In this document: positions 25,429 through 35,114 of the stretch, one piece after another
Position numbering within the stretch: position 1 is the stretch's first letter
Layout of the letters: every line of letters starts with the position of its first letter
Assembly (NCBI GenBank): GCA_951801955.1
Contig: CATOOV010000016.1
Location: 1-58,824, forward strand
Length of the DNA stretch: 58,824 nucleotides
Direction: 5' to 3'
DNA from: an uncultured Lachnospiraceae bacterium
Lineage (GTDB): Bacteria; Bacillota; Clostridia; Lachnospirales; Lachnospiraceae
Position numbers and translations under genes: made by a program
Notes under the pieces: generated by a model
Database searches by the model: none
What the model was told of the DNA's origin: nothing
Seen by the model: the letters and a program-made list of their open reading frames with translations, nothing else

Positions 25429-27537
25429 ATGATAAAATTTGGAAAAAGCGTTGTAAAGCTGCGCATACCGATTCTATTTGTCAGTTTACTTCTTTTATTC
25501 CCAGCAGTATTGGGAATTGTAAACACAAGGATTAACTATGATATTTTGTCCTATCTGCCTGAAGATATTGAGACGATGGAAGGACAGGATATCTTGATGG
25601 ATGAGTTCAATACGGGAGCATTTTCTATCTGCGTCATAGAGGGAATGGAAAATAAGGATGTGTCTGCTCTGCGTAAGAAGGTCGAGGAGGTTCCTCATGT
25701 AAAGACGGTGATTTGGTATGACTCCATTGCAGATTTGTCTGTGCCTATGGAAATTCTGCCCCAGGACGTGAAGGATACGTTTGTAAAAGGCAGCGATACC
25801 ATGATGGCGGTGATGTATGATACATCAATGTCATCGGATGAGACCATGGAGGCAGTCAAACAAATCCGAAAACTTGCCGATAAACAGTGTTTTGTCAGTG
25901 GAATGTCAGCAGTAGTCACAGATATCAAAGATATCTGCAACGAAGAGATGATGGCATATGTGGCGATTGCAGGTGCATTGTCCTGTGTGATTCTTGCGTT
26001 GACCATGAATTCTTTTTTGGCTCCTGTATTTTTCCTGCTGAGTATTGGAATGGCAATTTTGTATAATTTGGGGAGCAATATATTCTCTGGTGAAATTTGT
26101 TATATCACCCAGGCATTGGCGGCTGTGCTCCAGTTAGGGGTTACTATGGATTATTCCATTTTCCTGTGGCACAGTTATGAGGAAAACCAGGAACGTTATC
26201 CAGATGATAAAAAGCGTGCCATGTCACATGCAATTTCCAATACCCTTGGATCTGTGCTGAGCAGTTCCACCACTACGGTGGCAGGATTTGTGGCATTGTG
26301 TTTTATGACATTTACCCTTGGAATGGATCTTGGAGTGGTAATGGCAAAAGGAGTTTTGTTGGGAGTCATATGTTGTGTAACTGTGCTTCCATCTATGATC
26401 CTTATTTTTGACAAACCTATTTCAAAAACAAAACACAAGCCCCTGATTCCAGATTTGGGAAAAATTGCACCATTTGTAGTAAAGCATTATAAATTATTTG
26501 CGGTAATTTTTTTGATTGTGTTAGGACCTGCATTGTATGGATATACCCATACAGGAGTTTATTATGACCTGGCAGGAACGCTGCCAAAAGAATTGTCCAG
26601 TATCCAGGCAAATGAAAAATTGGATGAAACTTTCCAGATGAATACCACACATATCCTGTTGTTTGACAGTAAACTGTCACAGAAAGAAGTTGGAAATCTG
26701 AAAAAAGAAATGGAAGGGGTGGATGGTGTATCAGCAGTGCTGGGGCTGGAGTCAGTTGTAGGACCTGCAGTGCCTATGGAGATGATTCCAGAAGAGGCAA
26801 AAGAAAAATTTATGAGTGACAATTATCAGATGATGATGATAAGTTCTGAATATAAGATTGCATCTGATGAAGTCAATAATCAAATTACAGAGCTGAACAC
26901 CATTTTAAAAAAATATGATTCAAAAGGGATGCTGATTGGAGAGGCACCTTGTACCAAAGATTTGATCACTATTACAGATAAAGATTTCAAGGTGGTAAGC
27001 ATAGTTTCCATTGTTGCCGTATTTTTGATTATATTGCTAACCTTTAAATCTATTTCCGTGCCAATAATTTTGGTATCTGTAATTGAATTTGCAATCTTCA
27101 TCAATATGGGCATCCCGGCATACACAGGAACGGTTCTTCCATTTATCGCTTCTGTTGTAATTGGAACCATTCAGTTGGGCGCCACAGTAGATTATGCGAT
27201 TCTCATGACAACCCGTTATAAGAAAGAGCGTGGCAGCGGAGCTGACAAGACGGAGGCAATTACGATTGCGCTGTCCACCTCTATTTCATCTATTGTGGGA
27301 AGTGCATTAAGTTTCTTTGCTGCAACCGTAGGGGTAGCATTTTATTCAAAAATTGATATGATAGGCGCGCTGTGTACCCTCATGTCACGAGGGGCAATTA
27401 TCAGTATGTTTGTGGCAATTTTTATCCTTCCAGCAATGTTTGTGGTATTTGACGGCGTGATTTGTGCCACCAGTATAAACTTTGGACCCGGCAGGCATAA
27501 GAAAGTGAAAACGGAAAATGTAAATCTGATTTCATAA
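25429..27537 (+). CDS. MMPL/RND-superfamily exporter
   Basis: 702 residues. Two repeats of one helix, a large extracellular domain and five clustered helices, the MmpL/HAE3 layout. The conserved helix motifs are LGVTMDYSIFLWHSY (first half) and LGATVDYAILMTTRYK (second half), with the G-D-Y residues of the proton path. It probably exports a lipid or hydrophobic compound using proton motive force. AGAGG lies five bases before the ATG at 25429. The next gene codes for a secreted heptad-repeat protein, a pairing frequently seen with MMPL proteins in Firmicutes. Confidence 0.9.
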   Translation: MIKFGKSVVKLRIPILFVSLLLLFPAVLGIVNTRINYDILSYLPEDIETMEGQDILMDEFNTGAFSICVIEGMENKDVSALRKKVEEVPHVKTVIWYDSIADLSVPMEILPQDVKDTFVKGSDTMMAVMYDTSMSSDETMEAVKQIRKLADKQCFVSGMSAVVTDIKDICNEEMMAYVAIAGALSCVILALTMNSFLAPVFFLLSIGMAILYNLGSNIFSGEICYITQALAAVLQLGVTMDYSIFLWHSYEENQERYPDDKKRAMSHAISNTLGSVLSSSTTTVAGFVALCFMTFTLGMDLGVVMAKGVLLGVICCVTVLPSMILIFDKPISKTKHKPLIPDLGKIAPFVVKHYKLFAVIFLIVLGPALYGYTHTGVYYDLAGTLPKELSSIQANEKLDETFQMNTTHILLFDSKLSQKEVGNLKKEMEGVDGVSAVLGLESVVGPAVPMEMIPEEAKEKFMSDNYQMMMISSEYKIASDEVNNQITELNTILKKYDSKGMLIGEAPCTKDLITITDKDFKVVSIVSIVAVFLIILLTFKSISVPIILVSVIEFAIFINMGIPAYTGTVLPFIASVVIGTIQLGATVDYAILMTTRYKKERGSGADKTEAITIALSTSISSIVGSALSFFAATVGVAFYSKIDMIGALCTLMSRGAIISMFVAIFILPAMFVVFDGVICATSINFGPGRHKKVKTENVNLIS

Positions 27538-27565
27538 ATTTTTTTAAATATAGGAGGTTATCATA

Positions 27566-30073
27566 ATGAAGAATTTGGAGTTAAAGAAAAAGTTTCAAAA
27601 CAAATATATGATTCGGGTAGCAGCAGGTGCGGTTGCCATTGCAGTTTTGGGGACCAGCGTTGGTACAGGGGCATTTACCGTCCATGCCCAGAAGGAGAAA
27701 AAAGAGGGAGAAGAATCCCAAAAAGACAGTGAAGCTGGTAAAAAAGAATTGAAAAAGACGTTGGAAAAAGTGTTGTCTGTTTCTGAAAAAGTTGAGGATG
27801 CAGGAAAGGAGGAAACAGTTTATGTAGTGGCAAATGCAGACGGTTCCACCAAAAATGTGATTGTCAGTGAATGGCTGAAAAATAAAGATAGTGAGGAGAC
27901 GCTGGAAGACGCCTCTGACTTGAAGGATATTAAAAATGTGAAGGGAGAGGAGACCTTTGCCCAGAGCGGTGATAAAATTACTTGGCAGGCAGGGGGCAAT
28001 GATATCTATTACCAGGGGACTACAGATAAAAAACTTCCCATAACAGAAAAAGTTACTTATTTTCTGGATGGGAAAGAGATGCAGCCAGAACAGATTGCAG
28101 GAAAGAGTGGGAAAGTAACCATTCGTTTTGACTATACGAACAATGAGAAGACAACCCAGATTGTAGAAGGGGAAGAACATGAGGTATATGTGCCCTTCAC
28201 CGTAATGACTGGAATGATTTTACCAGAGGATTACAGCAATGTGGAGATCACCAATGGAAGAGTAATCTCTGATGGAAACAGAAAAGTTGCAGTGGGTGTC
28301 GCGATGCCTGGGTTGAAAGAAAGTTTGGATATCGAAGAGGAAGACTTAGATGAGAAGGTAAAAATTCCAGATTATGTGGAAGTGACGGCGGATGTAAAGG
28401 ATTTTTCATTAGAAATGACGATGAGCATAGCTGTCAACGATTTGTTAGAGGGCAGGGATCTGACGGAAGCCTTTGACCTCACGGCGCTTGAGGATGATAT
28501 GGATACCCTGACAGATTCTTCAAAGCAGTTAGTTTCTGGAAGCAAGGAACTTTCCGAGGGTCTTGGAACTTTAAAAAACAGTATGAAAGAATTTACATCT
28601 GGTACGGATACCCTGAGAAATGGAATTAACAGTTATACCGACGGGGCTTCCCAACTGAATGATGGAATACAGACACTTTCAGGTTCTTCTGGAACTTTGG
28701 TTGGCGGCGTAGCAACCCTTAACGGCAGTGCGGCAGTCTTAAATCAAGGCGTGGCACAGTTAGACCAGACATTGAAAGCTGAGATGACAGATGAGGAAAA
28801 AGCCTCTCTCACAGACCAGGCGGATGCTGCGATTGAAACTACGTTCCAGGATGAGAATTCAGGAACAGAGGCAATCAAGAACCAGGCGGCTTCTACATTT
28901 TATGAAAGCCTCGCAGGGAATCAAACAGCAAAGGATCAGGTATCAGCAGGATTGGGAACATACACAGAAACGATCCTGGACTCTGTACTGCAAACAGCAT
29001 ATTCCCAGGTTGCAGGTGAAACAGCAAAGAAAGACCAGATGGCAGAACATAAGCCGCAGGTGGTGCAGGCAGTGACCCAGGCAGTGGTGCAGCAGGTAAC
29101 ACAGCAGGTGACGTCTGGAGTCACATCGGCAGTGATTGGACAGCAGGCTGCGGCAATGGCAGAGGAGAATCAAGGCTTGCTAAATGCAGAGGCGGTTGCA
29201 GCAATCTGCAATGCGGTGAATGAGGCAGTCAATACAGAAGGTTCTGAGGCGCAGGCTCAAATTAATGAGCTGGTGGCACAGCAGGATATTGATGGTTTGG
29301 TAGCATCCAATGTGGAAGCTCAAATGGCGCAGGTGGAACAACAGATTGATGCCGCCCTTGCATCTGAAGAGGGAAAAGCGCAGATTCAGGCGACTGTGGA
29401 TGGGCTGGTGAATCAGACGGTGAGTGCGGCAATGGCAGACGAGGCATTGAGAGCCGGAATGGACAGTACAGCATCCCAGATTGTGGCAGGGATTGCCGAC
29501 GGGGCAAAAGATACTGTGGGTGCAGCAGTGGCAGACACGGCAAAAACAGCGGCAAAAACAGCAGCAAAGGCAGCAACCCTTACCGCTGTAGATAGTACAA
29601 AAGCACAGATTTCCGCGGCAATCAACACGGCAGATGCAGCCAGCGGGTACAGCTTGGTGACAGGTATGCAGGCATTGAGCCAGGGGACACAGACAATGAG
29701 CGACAGTATGCCGGCGCTTACAGATGGAATCAACCAGTTGACAAATGGAGCTGCTGCATTGGTGGCAAATAATGGTGCCTTGACGGAAGGAGCATCAAAA
29801 CTTTCTGGTGCGGCAGAGCAGATTGGAGACGGTGTGAGCAAACTTGCACAAGGTTCCGATAAACTGATGGATGGGATGGTAAAGTTTGATAAAGAAGGAA
29901 TTCAAAAACTGATGGATGCATATGACGGGGATGTGAAGACCATGTTAAATAAGTTGGAAGCTGTCATCAATGCAGGGAAAGAATATCAGACTTTTACAAA
30001 AGCAGCAAAAGGAACGAAGGGTTCGGTAAAATTTATTTTCCGAACAGAGGCAGTCAAAGCAGAAGAAGAGTAG
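27566..30073 (+). CDS. Secreted protein with xxxLxxG heptad repeats, MMPL partner
   Basis: 835 residues. N-terminal signal-like segment (RVAAGAVAIAVLGTSVGTGAFTVHA). A globular part to about residue 300 is followed by long helical regions containing L-x-x-G heptads (for example LSEGLGTLKN, LNDGIQTLSG, LTNGAAALVA, LAQGSDKLMDG), the pattern seen in YhgE/Pip-like and other exported proteins. The middle (about 390-690) is Ala- and Gln-rich and probably coiled coil. No C-terminal anchor or LPxTG is visible. TAGGAGG precedes the start, 28 bases after the MMPL gene, so the two probably form one export system. Role inferred from context only. Confidence 0.78.
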   Translation: MKNLELKKKFQNKYMIRVAAGAVAIAVLGTSVGTGAFTVHAQKEKKEGEESQKDSEAGKKELKKTLEKVLSVSEKVEDAGKEETVYVVANADGSTKNVIVSEWLKNKDSEETLEDASDLKDIKNVKGEETFAQSGDKITWQAGGNDIYYQGTTDKKLPITEKVTYFLDGKEMQPEQIAGKSGKVTIRFDYTNNEKTTQIVEGEEHEVYVPFTVMTGMILPEDYSNVEITNGRVISDGNRKVAVGVAMPGLKESLDIEEEDLDEKVKIPDYVEVTADVKDFSLEMTMSIAVNDLLEGRDLTEAFDLTALEDDMDTLTDSSKQLVSGSKELSEGLGTLKNSMKEFTSGTDTLRNGINSYTDGASQLNDGIQTLSGSSGTLVGGVATLNGSAAVLNQGVAQLDQTLKAEMTDEEKASLTDQADAAIETTFQDENSGTEAIKNQAASTFYESLAGNQTAKDQVSAGLGTYTETILDSVLQTAYSQVAGETAKKDQMAEHKPQVVQAVTQAVVQQVTQQVTSGVTSAVIGQQAAAMAEENQGLLNAEAVAAICNAVNEAVNTEGSEAQAQINELVAQQDIDGLVASNVEAQMAQVEQQIDAALASEEGKAQIQATVDGLVNQTVSAAMADEALRAGMDSTASQIVAGIADGAKDTVGAAVADTAKTAAKTAAKAATLTAVDSTKAQISAAINTADAASGYSLVTGMQALSQGTQTMSDSMPALTDGINQLTNGAAALVANNGALTEGASKLSGAAEQIGDGVSKLAQGSDKLMDGMVKFDKEGIQKLMDAYDGDVKTMLNKLEAVINAGKEYQTFTKAAKGTKGSVKFIFRTEAVKAEEE

Positions 30074-30099
30074 AATCTGCGGCATAGGAGAGAGATTTT

Positions 30100-30675
30100 A
30101 TGGGTGTGATGGAAGTATTTGTGATTCTATTTGGGATATCCCTTGATATTTTTGGCGGCATGGAATGCCAAGGGTCGCTGATGGCAAAAATAGAAAAAAA
30201 GCAGTTGGCAATATTTTGCGGAGTATTGGCTGCAGGTCAGATGCTTATGTTAGGAATTGGAAACTTTTTATCCCAACTCTTATGCCAAGGAAGAATACAG
30301 GCAAAAGAAAGTTTTCTTGGGCAGGCGGCAGCCGCTGTAATCTTTTTCTGCTTGGGAATCCGTTTCTTTATGAAGGCTTGGAAAAATGAACAGATTGTGG
30401 AGCGCAGGGAGGAAATCTTTGATGTCCCAGGTTTTCTTTGCCGTTACTTGCGCAGCAGTTTATTTACGCTTTTGGCTGGAATTGCATTGGGATTTCTGGG
30501 AAGCAGAATTTCTGTTTTAATGGTAATGGTAATTGTGATGACTGTGCTAGCAGTTGTAGTTGGGATATATACCGGGTATCGCTTAGGATTTGAGCATAAA
30601 TTAAAAGCATACCTGCTGGGGGGGATGTTATTGGTTGCCGGGGCAATCGATGTGCTGATTCGATATATCAGATGA
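30100..30675 (+). CDS. MntP/YtaF-like six-helix membrane protein
   Basis: 191 residues with about six hydrophobic segments in two halves. The first helix GISLDIFGGMECQG resembles the xSLDAFA metal-site motif of MntP (DUF204) manganese exporters and of YtaF, with D at the same place; the last helix has AIDVLIRY. The usual second AxxxD motif is not clear, so ion export is a guess. AGGAGAG precedes the ATG. It lies 26 bases after the xxxLxxG gene, at the end of that operon. Confidence 0.6.
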   Translation: MGVMEVFVILFGISLDIFGGMECQGSLMAKIEKKQLAIFCGVLAAGQMLMLGIGNFLSQLLCQGRIQAKESFLGQAAAAVIFFCLGIRFFMKAWKNEQIVERREEIFDVPGFLCRYLRSSLFTLLAGIALGFLGSRISVLMVMVIVMTVLAVVVGIYTGYRLGFEHKLKAYLLGGMLLVAGAIDVLIRYIR

Positions 30676-30736
30676 GGGATGGTTCCCGCCTCTATAGGGG
30701 TTGAGTAACTTATTTGTATCAGTGGAGGGAGGGGTT

Positions 30737-30806
30737 CTCCATCTGCCAGCTTTTGGCAGGTGCTGGATGTCCGGTGGACATCTGTTAAGCACCAACCGTA
30801 ATGGAG
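30737..30806 (+). other. Three-way-junction-like structured segment
   Basis: Outer stem CTCCAT/ATGGAG (30737-30742 and 30801-30806) encloses a hairpin CTGCCA/TGGCAG (30743-30748 and 30754-30759) and a second hairpin GTGCT/AGCAC (30760-30764 and 30788-30792) whose inside holds a perfect GATGTCC/GGACATC stem. It lies between the MntP-like gene and a strong terminator, so it is probably in that transcript's tail. No known RNA class recognised. Confidence 0.45.
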
Positions 30807-30840
30807 TGAAGTGGGCAGGCCCAAATCCTATCTGATGAAA

Positions 30841-30884
30841 AAAGCCACCAAACTGAGGGTATTTCTTCAGTTTGGTGGCTTTTT
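30841..30884. terminator. Bidirectional terminator between convergent genes
   Basis: A 16-bp perfect stem AAAGCCACCAAACTGA/TCAGTTTGGTGGCTTT with T-runs on both strands. It serves the plus-strand operon ending at 30675 and the minus-strand GH43 gene ending at 30956. Confidence 0.9.
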
Positions 30885-30955
30885 CTTCTACCAGGAATTC
30901 TCTCAATCTTTGATAGAAGAACACCTATTCAAAATAAAGTGTGTGTTCGCACAGG

Positions 30956-33900
30956 TTATTTCTTGATTTTAATGGATTTCATTTTGCTGTAGCTTCCATA
31001 TACCTTGCTCTTGGTGGAATCCTTCTTGTAAGCTCTTACCTTAATATAGTAGGTTTTTCCTTTTTTCAGTTTCCTGATGGTAAAGGAAGGCTTTGTACTG
31101 CTTAAGTTTTTCTTGCCCTTTTTAAATTTTTTGTCCGTGGTATAAGTAAGCTGGTATCCGGCAGCGCCGCTTACTTTCTTGAAAGAAACAGAGATCTGTT
31201 TGGATTTCTTATTCTTTAACGTAGGTGTTTTTGGAGTACTTACCTTTACCTTGGTCCATTTTGCAGTCAAGGTCAGATTCTTGGTCACTGGCTTTTTGAA
31301 GTCGTATTTTTTCGAACCATTGTACCAGCCTGCAAAGGTGTATTTCTTTTTGGTAGGATTCTTGGGCTTTGCAACTTTGTTACCTTTTGTAACTGTTTTG
31401 GTGCTTACTTTGGAACCGCCTTTGCTGTCAAATTTTACTTTGTATTTTTGTATTACCGCTTTTTTCACAGTAACTGTAAATTTTTTGGTTCTCACTTCAT
31501 CTGGAACTGTGTCATCTCCCTTTACCGTGATGGTTGCAGTCAGGGTCACTTTCGTATCCTTATCCTTGGGGCGTGTCACTTTGCCAGTGGAGGTGATTAA
31601 CTTAGTGTTGGATGATTTCCATGTCACAGTTGCACCGTTGGAAGTACTTGTGGGAAGTTTCAGGTTGGAAGTTACCGTGGTTGTTTTCAGTTTCAGCTCT
31701 GCCGCAGCAGCATCTGCTTTTTCCTTCAATTCCTTGGGATCAAGCCCTGCTTTTTTCACAGTAACTTTGAATTTTTTGGTTCTCACTTCATCTGGGATTG
31801 TCTCAGTTCCTTTTACGGTAATGGTAGCCGTCAGTGTTACCTCGGTATCTTTATCTTCTGGTCTTGTCACCTTACCAGCAGGGGTAATAAGCTTCTCATT
31901 GGAAGATGCCCAGGTAACTGTGGCGCCATTAGAAGTACTTGAAGGAAGCGTCAGGTCAGAAGTTACTATAGTTGTTTCCAAGGTAAGTTCGGCAAGTGCA
32001 GCATCTGCGATTGAACTGAGTTCATCGGAAGAAGTTACCGCTTTTTTCACAGTAAGTTCAAATTTTTTGGTTCTCACCTCGTCGCTGACTACATCATTGC
32101 CTTTCACGGTAATGGTAGCAGTGAGTGTCACTTCGGTATCTGTATCTGTTGGTCTTGTAACCTTGCCAGCAGAGGTAATAAGATCCTCATTGGAGGAAGC
32201 CCAGGTAACAGTGGCGCCATTAGAGGTACTTGAAGGAAGCGTCAGGTCAGAAGTCACTTCGGTTGTCTCCAAGGTAAGTTCGGCAAGTGCAGCATCCGCT
32301 TTCGTTGCTTTTTCATTATTTAAAATCAGGTTGTTGTATTCCTCAGTTGTAATTGGCATTACTGTACCATGGCTGGCATCTGGTTCCGGCATAGAATAAA
32401 GGGGGGTGCCATCTACTTCAGCAGATTTCGTGGTGCCCAGGACATTAAAGTTTCCGGTAGTGATATCATCTGAAAGACCTGGGAAGATGGTTACGCCAGT
32501 CATATCAGCCATCAGGCAGTAAATATCATCGCCTGTTAAGTTAAAGTTTTTCAACCCAGCGATCATTTTTGCATTTTCTACATCGTCATTGTTCAATTTG
32601 AAAATACAGGGTCCTTCAATCTGTCCGCCGCTTACATCCAAAGAATTGTTATGTACCAGTTCCCATTCTGTGGAAGTCAGGGATTTGCTGCGCTCACAGT
32701 AAACTCGTTTGCTGGGTGTACCATGTATGTTGGCAGCTCCATCTTCATTTTTTGTATAACGATAGTAGTATTCACCTACTTTAATCACTGTGGTATCAAT
32801 CACAGAGCCTTTTGCTTCAATCCATACGTTTGCCTCTGAGAAATTATAAAAATCTCTCGTGGTGGCATAGTACAATCTCTGATTGGTATAGTTGTCGTCC
32901 CCAGTCTTGGATGACCAAAATACCACATACTGTCCCGTAGCGTCATCCCAGTATGCCTCCGGCGCCCAGGTACAGCCCGCGTTATCTTTTGCTACTTTGC
33001 ATTCTCTCTGTTCCGACCAATTTACCAGGTCAGTGGATTCCCATACCATAAGTTTCTGGCTTCCCTGTGTCTGATTTTGCCCCCATCCCTGACCGGGATA
33101 TTTTGTACCATCCTGTTCAATACCTGCAACGGTCAGATCCGTGGCAATCAAAAAGAAGCGGTCTCCCTCATGGGAACGGATAATAAAGGGGTCGCGAAGC
33201 CCATGGGTGCCTAATTTGGACTCTAATACGAATTTACCGTTGTTTAATGCAGAGAAGTTCAGCCCATCCTGGCTGATACCAAAGTAGATTCGTTCATCTT
33301 TAAAATGACCATCTACATATGGAAAATAAGCAAAAATATAATCGGTCGTCTCTGGCATGGTGTATGCCTTTTTTACGGTACATTCAAATGTCTGTTGTGC
33401 CTTCTCACCATTAAGTGCCACATTTGCCGTCAAGGTTACCTTGGTGTCTGCATCGGCAGGTCTGGTAACAGCGCCGGCAAGGATGCTTCCGCTGTCCTTG
33501 GAATTGATCACAGCGTCGTTGCTGGAAGTCCAGGTAATTGTGGAGCCATATGCACCTTTCGAAGGGAGAGATACATTTCCCCGGATATCATCCATATTGG
33601 GGATATTGAGCGCTTCGCTGTCACGTTTGACAGCTTCAGAATCTTCAATGTACAGAGGTACTTTGAAGGTAAGGGTTTTCAGTGCGGTAACCCCGTTTCG
33701 CTCCACAGTTGCCGTTAAGGTAACGGTCTTATTTGTGTCGGCGCGTGTTACTTTGCCGTCTGTGGCGATGACCTCTGGGTCACTGCTTTCCCAATTAGTG
33801 ATATTCGCTACCTTGTTATCCAAACCATTGAGTGTGGTTGTTGTAGGAAGAACAAGATTCTCGCGGATATCATCTTTGGAGGTATTGGTTCCCAGACAAT

Positions 33901-34750
33901 CTTCTTCTGTCAAGTCGATGTCAGAAGCGCCAAAATCGTTGTTCGTAAGGTTATCTAACATCTGGTCAATTTCGGTTGACAGTTCAGCCACTTCTGTATC
34001 GCTCATTGCCTTGTTGTAGATCCGGAAATCTGCTACTTTGCCCTTGAATTTGGGATCGTTTGCTTCATAGAAGGACCAGCCCATATAGCCATCCTTTCCA
34101 TCGCCGGCAGTCATCAAATCTTGCAGGGTGAATTCACCGGCAGCACCTTCCGAGAGCACAGTTTCTGCCTGCTTTGTACCATTCTTGTAGAAGATAAATT
34201 TTCCTCCGTCCTGGTAGGTGACAGTGATATTCTGCCATTCATTTACCGTTAACGATTCCTTTCCTCCGATAGAAGATTCATGGCTCCATCCGGGGCTTCC
34301 GTTTCCAGCGCCCCCACGCATAAAAGTATCCTGGTTGGAGCAGGCAGTCAGGTATAAGTATTTTGTGTTGGAAGAACCAAGGCAGAACATCCAGGAAGAT
34401 TTTACATTTTCTGTGATTTTAACCAGCATGTTGACTGTAACTGCTGTTGCGTCTGTTCCGATGGTGCCGTCTGGAATATCCACATAGCCGCCGGTCAAAT
34501 CCACAACGTCAATGCCATCAATATTTCCAGTCGATACAGAATCATGGATTACGCCGTTGTGCTGGTTGCCTGTCAGATCTTTCAAATGAGTAGCATCGCC
34601 GTCAACCGTGGTCATATCCCAATGGAGGATCATATCCCCGTCGGTGGAAGCGGCATGGACGCTGCCCAAACCACCAGTTGGCAGCATGGTCACAGCCATT
34701 GCAAAAGCAGTGAATCCTGCGATTGCAGATTTTAATTTTTTAAGTTTCAT
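30956..34750 (-). CDS. Large secreted GH43 glycosidase with LamG and Ig-like repeats
   Basis: 1264 residues, AAAGGAGG before the ATG at 34750 (an upstream in-frame start at 34801 lacks a site). Domains in order: signal peptide (cut near VHAAS), LamG-like carbohydrate-binding domain (about 35-270), two bacterial Ig-like domains (about 280-475), GH43 five-bladed propeller (about 480-800), three near-identical Ig-like repeats (about 820-1100), an InlB-type B repeat (FAGWYNGSKKYDF) and a C-terminal FN3-like domain ending in KIKK. GH43 catalytic residues fit D520 (LRDPFI), E598 region (WAPEAYW) and general acid E712 (IEGP). It probably cleaves arabinan, xylan or a related side chain outside the cell. 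No LPxTG or membrane anchor is visible. Substrate not determinable. Confidence 0.88.
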   Translation of the reverse strand: MKLKKLKSAIAGFTAFAMAVTMLPTGGLGSVHAASTDGDMILHWDMTTVDGDATHLKDLTGNQHNGVIHDSVSTGNIDGIDVVDLTGGYVDIPDGTIGTDATAVTVNMLVKITENVKSSWMFCLGSSNTKYLYLTACSNQDTFMRGGAGNGSPGWSHESSIGGKESLTVNEWQNITVTYQDGGKFIFYKNGTKQAETVLSEGAAGEFTLQDLMTAGDGKDGYMGWSFYEANDPKFKGKVADFRIYNKAMSDTEVAELSTEIDQMLDNLTNNDFGASDIDLTEEDCLGTNTSKDDIRENLVLPTTTTLNGLDNKVANITNWESSDPEVIATDGKVTRADTNKTVTLTATVERNGVTALKTLTFKVPLYIEDSEAVKRDSEALNIPNMDDIRGNVSLPSKGAYGSTITWTSSNDAVINSKDSGSILAGAVTRPADADTKVTLTANVALNGEKAQQTFECTVKKAYTMPETTDYIFAYFPYVDGHFKDERIYFGISQDGLNFSALNNGKFVLESKLGTHGLRDPFIIRSHEGDRFFLIATDLTVAGIEQDGTKYPGQGWGQNQTQGSQKLMVWESTDLVNWSEQRECKVAKDNAGCTWAPEAYWDDATGQYVVFWSSKTGDDNYTNQRLYYATTRDFYNFSEANVWIEAKGSVIDTTVIKVGEYYYRYTKNEDGAANIHGTPSKRVYCERSKSLTSTEWELVHNNSLDVSGGQIEGPCIFKLNNDDVENAKMIAGLKNFNLTGDDIYCLMADMTGVTIFPGLSDDITTGNFNVLGTTKSAEVDGTPLYSMPEPDASHGTVMPITTEEYNNLILNNEKATKADAALAELTLETTEVTSDLTLPSSTSNGATVTWASSNEDLITSAGKVTRPTDTDTEVTLTATITVKGNDVVSDEVRTKKFELTVKKAVTSSDELSSIADAALAELTLETTIVTSDLTLPSSTSNGATVTWASSNEKLITPAGKVTRPEDKDTEVTLTATITVKGTETIPDEVRTKKFKVTVKKAGLDPKELKEKADAAAAELKLKTTTVTSNLKLPTSTSNGATVTWKSSNTKLITSTGKVTRPKDKDTKVTLTATITVKGDDTVPDEVRTKKFTVTVKKAVIQKYKVKFDSKGGSKVSTKTVTKGNKVAKPKNPTKKKYTFAGWYNGSKKYDFKKPVTKNLTLTAKWTKVKVSTPKTPTLKNKKSKQISVSFKKVSGAAGYQLTYTTDKKFKKGKKNLSSTKPSFTIRKLKKGKTYYIKVRAYKKDSTKSKVYGSYSKMKSIKIKK
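31450..32300 (-). repeat. Three near-identical repeats inside the GH43 gene
   Basis: About 280-290 bp each, coding for LTLPSSTSNGATVTWASSN to RTKKFxxTVKKA units. Arrays of this similarity can gain or lose units by recombination. They also give long meaningless open frames on the opposite strand. Confidence 0.8.
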
Positions 34751-34838
34751 GTGTTCCCTCCTTTTTAAATTTGGTAGGTATAGATCATTGCGGGATGGCA
34801 AAAATGATCAAAGTGATTGCATGTCGCAACAATCTATT

Positions 34839-34950
34839 TCGGCTCAGATGTCAAAAGATGGTTAAATAAAATTTTCTTAGCAGATTGCATGTATGGGTGC
34901 AATTTGCCAAGAGCCTTTTCGAAAACGACTGTTTGACATCCGAATCCTAT
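34839..34950. repeat. Family A palindromic element, copy 3
   Basis: About 112 bp; ends TCAGATGTCAAAAGATGGTT and GTTTGACATCCGAATCC pair imperfectly and match the other copies, and GGGTGCAATTTGCC is shared with copy 2. It lies upstream of the GH43 gene and downstream of the ArsR gene, both of which read left. Confidence 0.75.
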
Positions 34951-35114
34951 TTCTTAAAAAGTGACAAAAGCAGGAAGAAAAAAGTAATCCTCTTTTTTCC
35001 TGCCTCTTGTGCACATTGTAGCACAAAAAATAATAGAAAGAAAGGTTTTTACTGAAAAAACCTCCAAAATATTTTATATATTATAGGAAAAATTGGGCGT
35101 GTTGCCCTAAGAAA

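Noticed and set aside
25230..25535. A 101-residue frame between TetR and MMPL genes.
   Set aside because: It crosses a terminator hairpin and the start of the MMPL gene, has no recognisable family and only chance Lys-rich composition.
30820..30850. Hammerhead ribozyme suggested by CTGATGA at about 30831.
   Set aside because: No GAAA core partner or stem arrangement follows; the word is next to a normal terminator.
31179..32399. A 406-residue frame on the plus strand opposite the GH43 gene.
   Set aside because: It is a shadow of the repeated Thr/Val/Ser-rich coding sequence on the minus strand; no ribosome site or family match, and the hydrophobic repeats mirror the Ig-like units.
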